DNA of 7,367 bases from Deltaproteobacteria bacterium (GTDB lineage Bacteria > Desulfobacterota > Syntrophia > Syntrophales > UBA2210), in NCBI GenBank assembly GCA_016935935.1, contig JAFGPZ010000106.1, forward strand, positions 1 to 7,367. The letters are read 5' to 3'. The notes under the pieces are model-generated. The model had not been told where the DNA came from. It worked only from the letters and a program-made list of their open reading frames with translations, and ran no database searches. This document shows, piece by piece, positions 6,830 to 7,367 of the stretch. Each line of letters starts with the position of its first letter. The first letter of the stretch is position 1. Both the position numbers and the translations under genes were made by a program.

Positions 6830-6997
6830 GATTTAGAGTCGAGGTAAGGTAGAAACAGGATGCTGCCATCTGGAAACTCTCAGACAAAAGAGATGCTTCA
6901 CATGCCTTTAACTCACAACGATACCCGCAGGACAAAGCTGCGAGTATCGTCAGCCGGAAGCGTTGCCTCCTGTTCCAGGAAACGTGAGACTTTAATC
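6830..6997 (+). ncRNA. Candidate structured RNA or structured DNA element
   Basis: Region 6750-7004 has no supported protein gene but contains nested complementary segments. GATTTAGAGTC (6830-6840) pairs with GACTTTAATC (6988-6997), ten pairs with one bulge and one G-T pair. Inside it AACAGGA (6854-6860) pairs with TCCTGTT (6968-6974). Within that are CATCT (6867-6871) with AGATG (6891-6895), and the strong hairpin at 6919-6949. An alternative inner helix pairs CTCAC (6912-6916) with GTGAG (6984-6988). GCCTCC-N7-GGAAA (6965-6982) recalls, from memory only, the 3' part of the molybdenum cofactor (Moco) RNA motif. No gene lies downstream on this strand, so a standard riboswitch role is doubtful. 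The strand is uncertain, because two inner hairpins pair better as minus-strand RNA. Confidence 0.3.
6919..6949. other. Strong 12-base-pair hairpin
   Basis: CGATACCCGCAG (6919-6930) and CTGCGAGTATCG (6938-6949) flank a 7-base GACAAAG loop. The only imperfect pair is C-A on the plus strand, which becomes a U-G wobble on minus-strand RNA. It lies 56 bases past the lipoprotein stop codon on the minus strand, so it could sit in that gene's 3' untranslated region. No T tract follows on either strand, so it is not a standard terminator. Confidence 0.55.
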
Positions 6998-7004
6998 TGC
7001 AAAA

Positions 7005-7220
7005 CTACTCCTCTACCTCACCTGGAGCAACTACCTTTTTCCCCCACCATTCATCAGCCTGTGAACGCTTCAACGTTTCATCGTCAACAGGGCTTTTGTA
7101 ACCCCACCAACTGTAACCCATATGACCCCAATCCAAATAAACTGAATCTTTGCCGCTGCTTGCCCCACAACCTGCAAGAAAAACAACGATCATTAAAGCA
7201 AATATAATTTTCTTAATCAT
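7005..7220 (-). CDS. Small Trp-rich lipoprotein of unknown function
   Basis: The 71-residue product begins with a classic lipoprotein signal: lysines at 3-4, a hydrophobic core (5-15) and the lipobox LAGC with Cys18 as the acylation site. The mature part is about 54 residues, mainly polar, with five tryptophans (31, 38, 39, 58, 59). It has two related motifs, WWGYK (38-42) and WWGKK (58-62), and an acidic tail. There is no recognisable enzyme domain, and I do not recognise the family. Export and membrane anchoring are inferred from the signal, while its role is unknown. It is transcribed against cinA and ends 255 bases from the cinA stop. A strong ribosome binding site fixes the start. The open frame on the opposite strand (6860-7207) lacks comparable features. 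Confidence 0.85.
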   Translation of the reverse strand: MIKKIIFALMIVVFLAGCGASSGKDSVYLDWGHMGYSWWGYKSPVDDETLKRSQADEWWGKKVVAPGEVEE

Positions 7221-7225
7221 GCCAA

Positions 7226-7232
7226 CCTCCTT
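7226..7232 (-). promoter_or_regulatory. Ribosome binding site of the small lipoprotein
   Basis: On the minus strand AAGGAGG lies five bases before the ATG at 7220. This near-ideal Shine-Dalgarno sequence is the main evidence, with the lipobox, that this short frame is a real gene. A clear promoter is not visible. Any promoter would have to lie in or next to the repeat that begins at 7261. Confidence 0.8.
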
Positions 7233-7260
7233 ATAGTTATTGTTTCTCGGAATTTAAACA

Positions 7261-7311
7261 TGATGGCGTCGTAAAAAGTCGATTTGTTTCTCTTTCGTCA
7301 TTCCGGGCTTG
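7261..7311 (+). repeat. 51-base dispersed repeat, right inverted copy
   Basis: This matches the reverse complement of 43-93 at 47 of 51 positions. It joins a CGTAAAAAGTCGATTT tail to the first arm of the palindromic element that occupies 7296-7367. The tail is conserved between the two ends together with 15 bases of the palindrome, so tail and palindrome probably spread as one unit. Confidence 0.75.
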
Positions 7312-7367
7312 ACCCGGAATCCAGTCTTTTCAACTACTTATGGATTCCTGCTTTCGCAGGAATGACG
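7296..7367. repeat. Cloverleaf-like palindromic element with 9-base terminal inverted repeats
   Basis: CGTCATTCC (7296-7304) and GGAATGACG (7359-7367) are perfect terminal inverted repeats. Between them lie a GGG-CTTGA-CCC hairpin (7305-7315), GGAATCCA (7316-7323) pairing with TGGATTCC (7341-7348), and a CTGC-TTTC-GCAG hairpin (7349-7360, sharing bases with the outer arm). The arrangement resembles the element at 4910-4987 although the sequence differs. It ends exactly at the window edge, so more could follow. This REP/MITE-like family is remembered as common in Desulfobacterota intergenic DNA, and no transposase is present. Confidence 0.8.

Noticed and set aside
6801..6890. Glycine-riboswitch-like blocks: GGAGA, CGCTGAAGG (6806-6814) and AAACTCTCAG followed by CAAAAG (6874-6890)
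   Set aside because: The blocks appear in the right order, but the hairpin normally between GGAGAG and CCGAAGG is missing, the GG of CTCTCAGG and the GGAC block are lost, and no glycine gene lies downstream. Probably chance, though a covariance-model search would settle it.
6951..6970. GCCGGAAGC segment reminiscent of signal recognition particle RNA
   Set aside because: The characteristic asymmetric loop with GGAAGGAAGCAGCC and its matching strand is not present.
6860..7207. 115-codon plus-strand open frame
   Set aside because: It is antisense to the lipoprotein gene, which has a lipobox and an ideal ribosome binding site. The translation is low in hydrophobic structure and unlike known proteins.
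1..7367. CRISPR array, tRNA, rRNA, integrase, transposase or toxin-antitoxin genes
   Set aside because: No regularly spaced repeats, no cloverleaf with tRNA consensus blocks and no matching protein motifs were seen. The palindromic elements are dispersed intergenic repeats.

Overview
The window holds a compact metabolic cluster, all on the plus strand, followed by a small lipoprotein gene on the minus strand. Palindromic dispersed repeats lie at both ends and in the middle. Split glycine decarboxylase subunits, a gcvT-gcvH-gcvPA-gcvPB order, a pgpA-cinA pair and hairpin repeats of the 'attgcgag...cgcaatgac' and 'cgtcattccggg...ggaatgacg' kinds together suggest an anaerobic Desulfobacterota (former Deltaproteobacteria) or a similar lineage. 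This assignment is inferred from gene content and remembered repeat style, not from a search.

Region 1-328 has no credible gene. It begins with a truncated hairpin repeat (1-27) and a 51-base repeat (43-93) whose inverted copy is at 7261-7311. A sigma70-like promoter (253-282) and a 13-base dyad (291-303) lie just ahead of gcvT. Region 329-4830 is the glycine cleavage operon: T protein, H protein with its lipoyl lysine, and the two PLP-dependent P subunits. The genes are tightly packed: gcvH and gcvPA abut, and gcvPA and gcvPB overlap by four bases. The L protein (lpd) and lipoate genes are not in view. With them, these genes would interconvert glycine and CO2, ammonia and methylene-tetrahydrofolate. 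In an anaerobe the system could run in either direction.

A 204-base gap (4831-5034) holds a perfect TATAAT and a cloverleaf-like palindromic repeat. Then come pgpA (phosphatidylglycerophosphatase A) and cinA (MoCF-like domain plus PncC-type amidase). Both are called with TTG starts, and they are coupled by a 4-base overlap. recA, a frequent neighbour of cinA, does not follow.

Region 6750-7004 has no convincing protein gene but is rich in complementary segments that nest into a multi-branched fold (6830-6997). It is the best candidate here for something undescribed, though the evidence is only base pairing seen by eye. A 71-residue Trp-rich lipoprotein (7220-7005, minus strand) and a strongly palindromic repeat (7261-7367) close the window. 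Most of the window is ordinary housekeeping metabolism, and no defence, mobile-enzyme or CRISPR system is visible.
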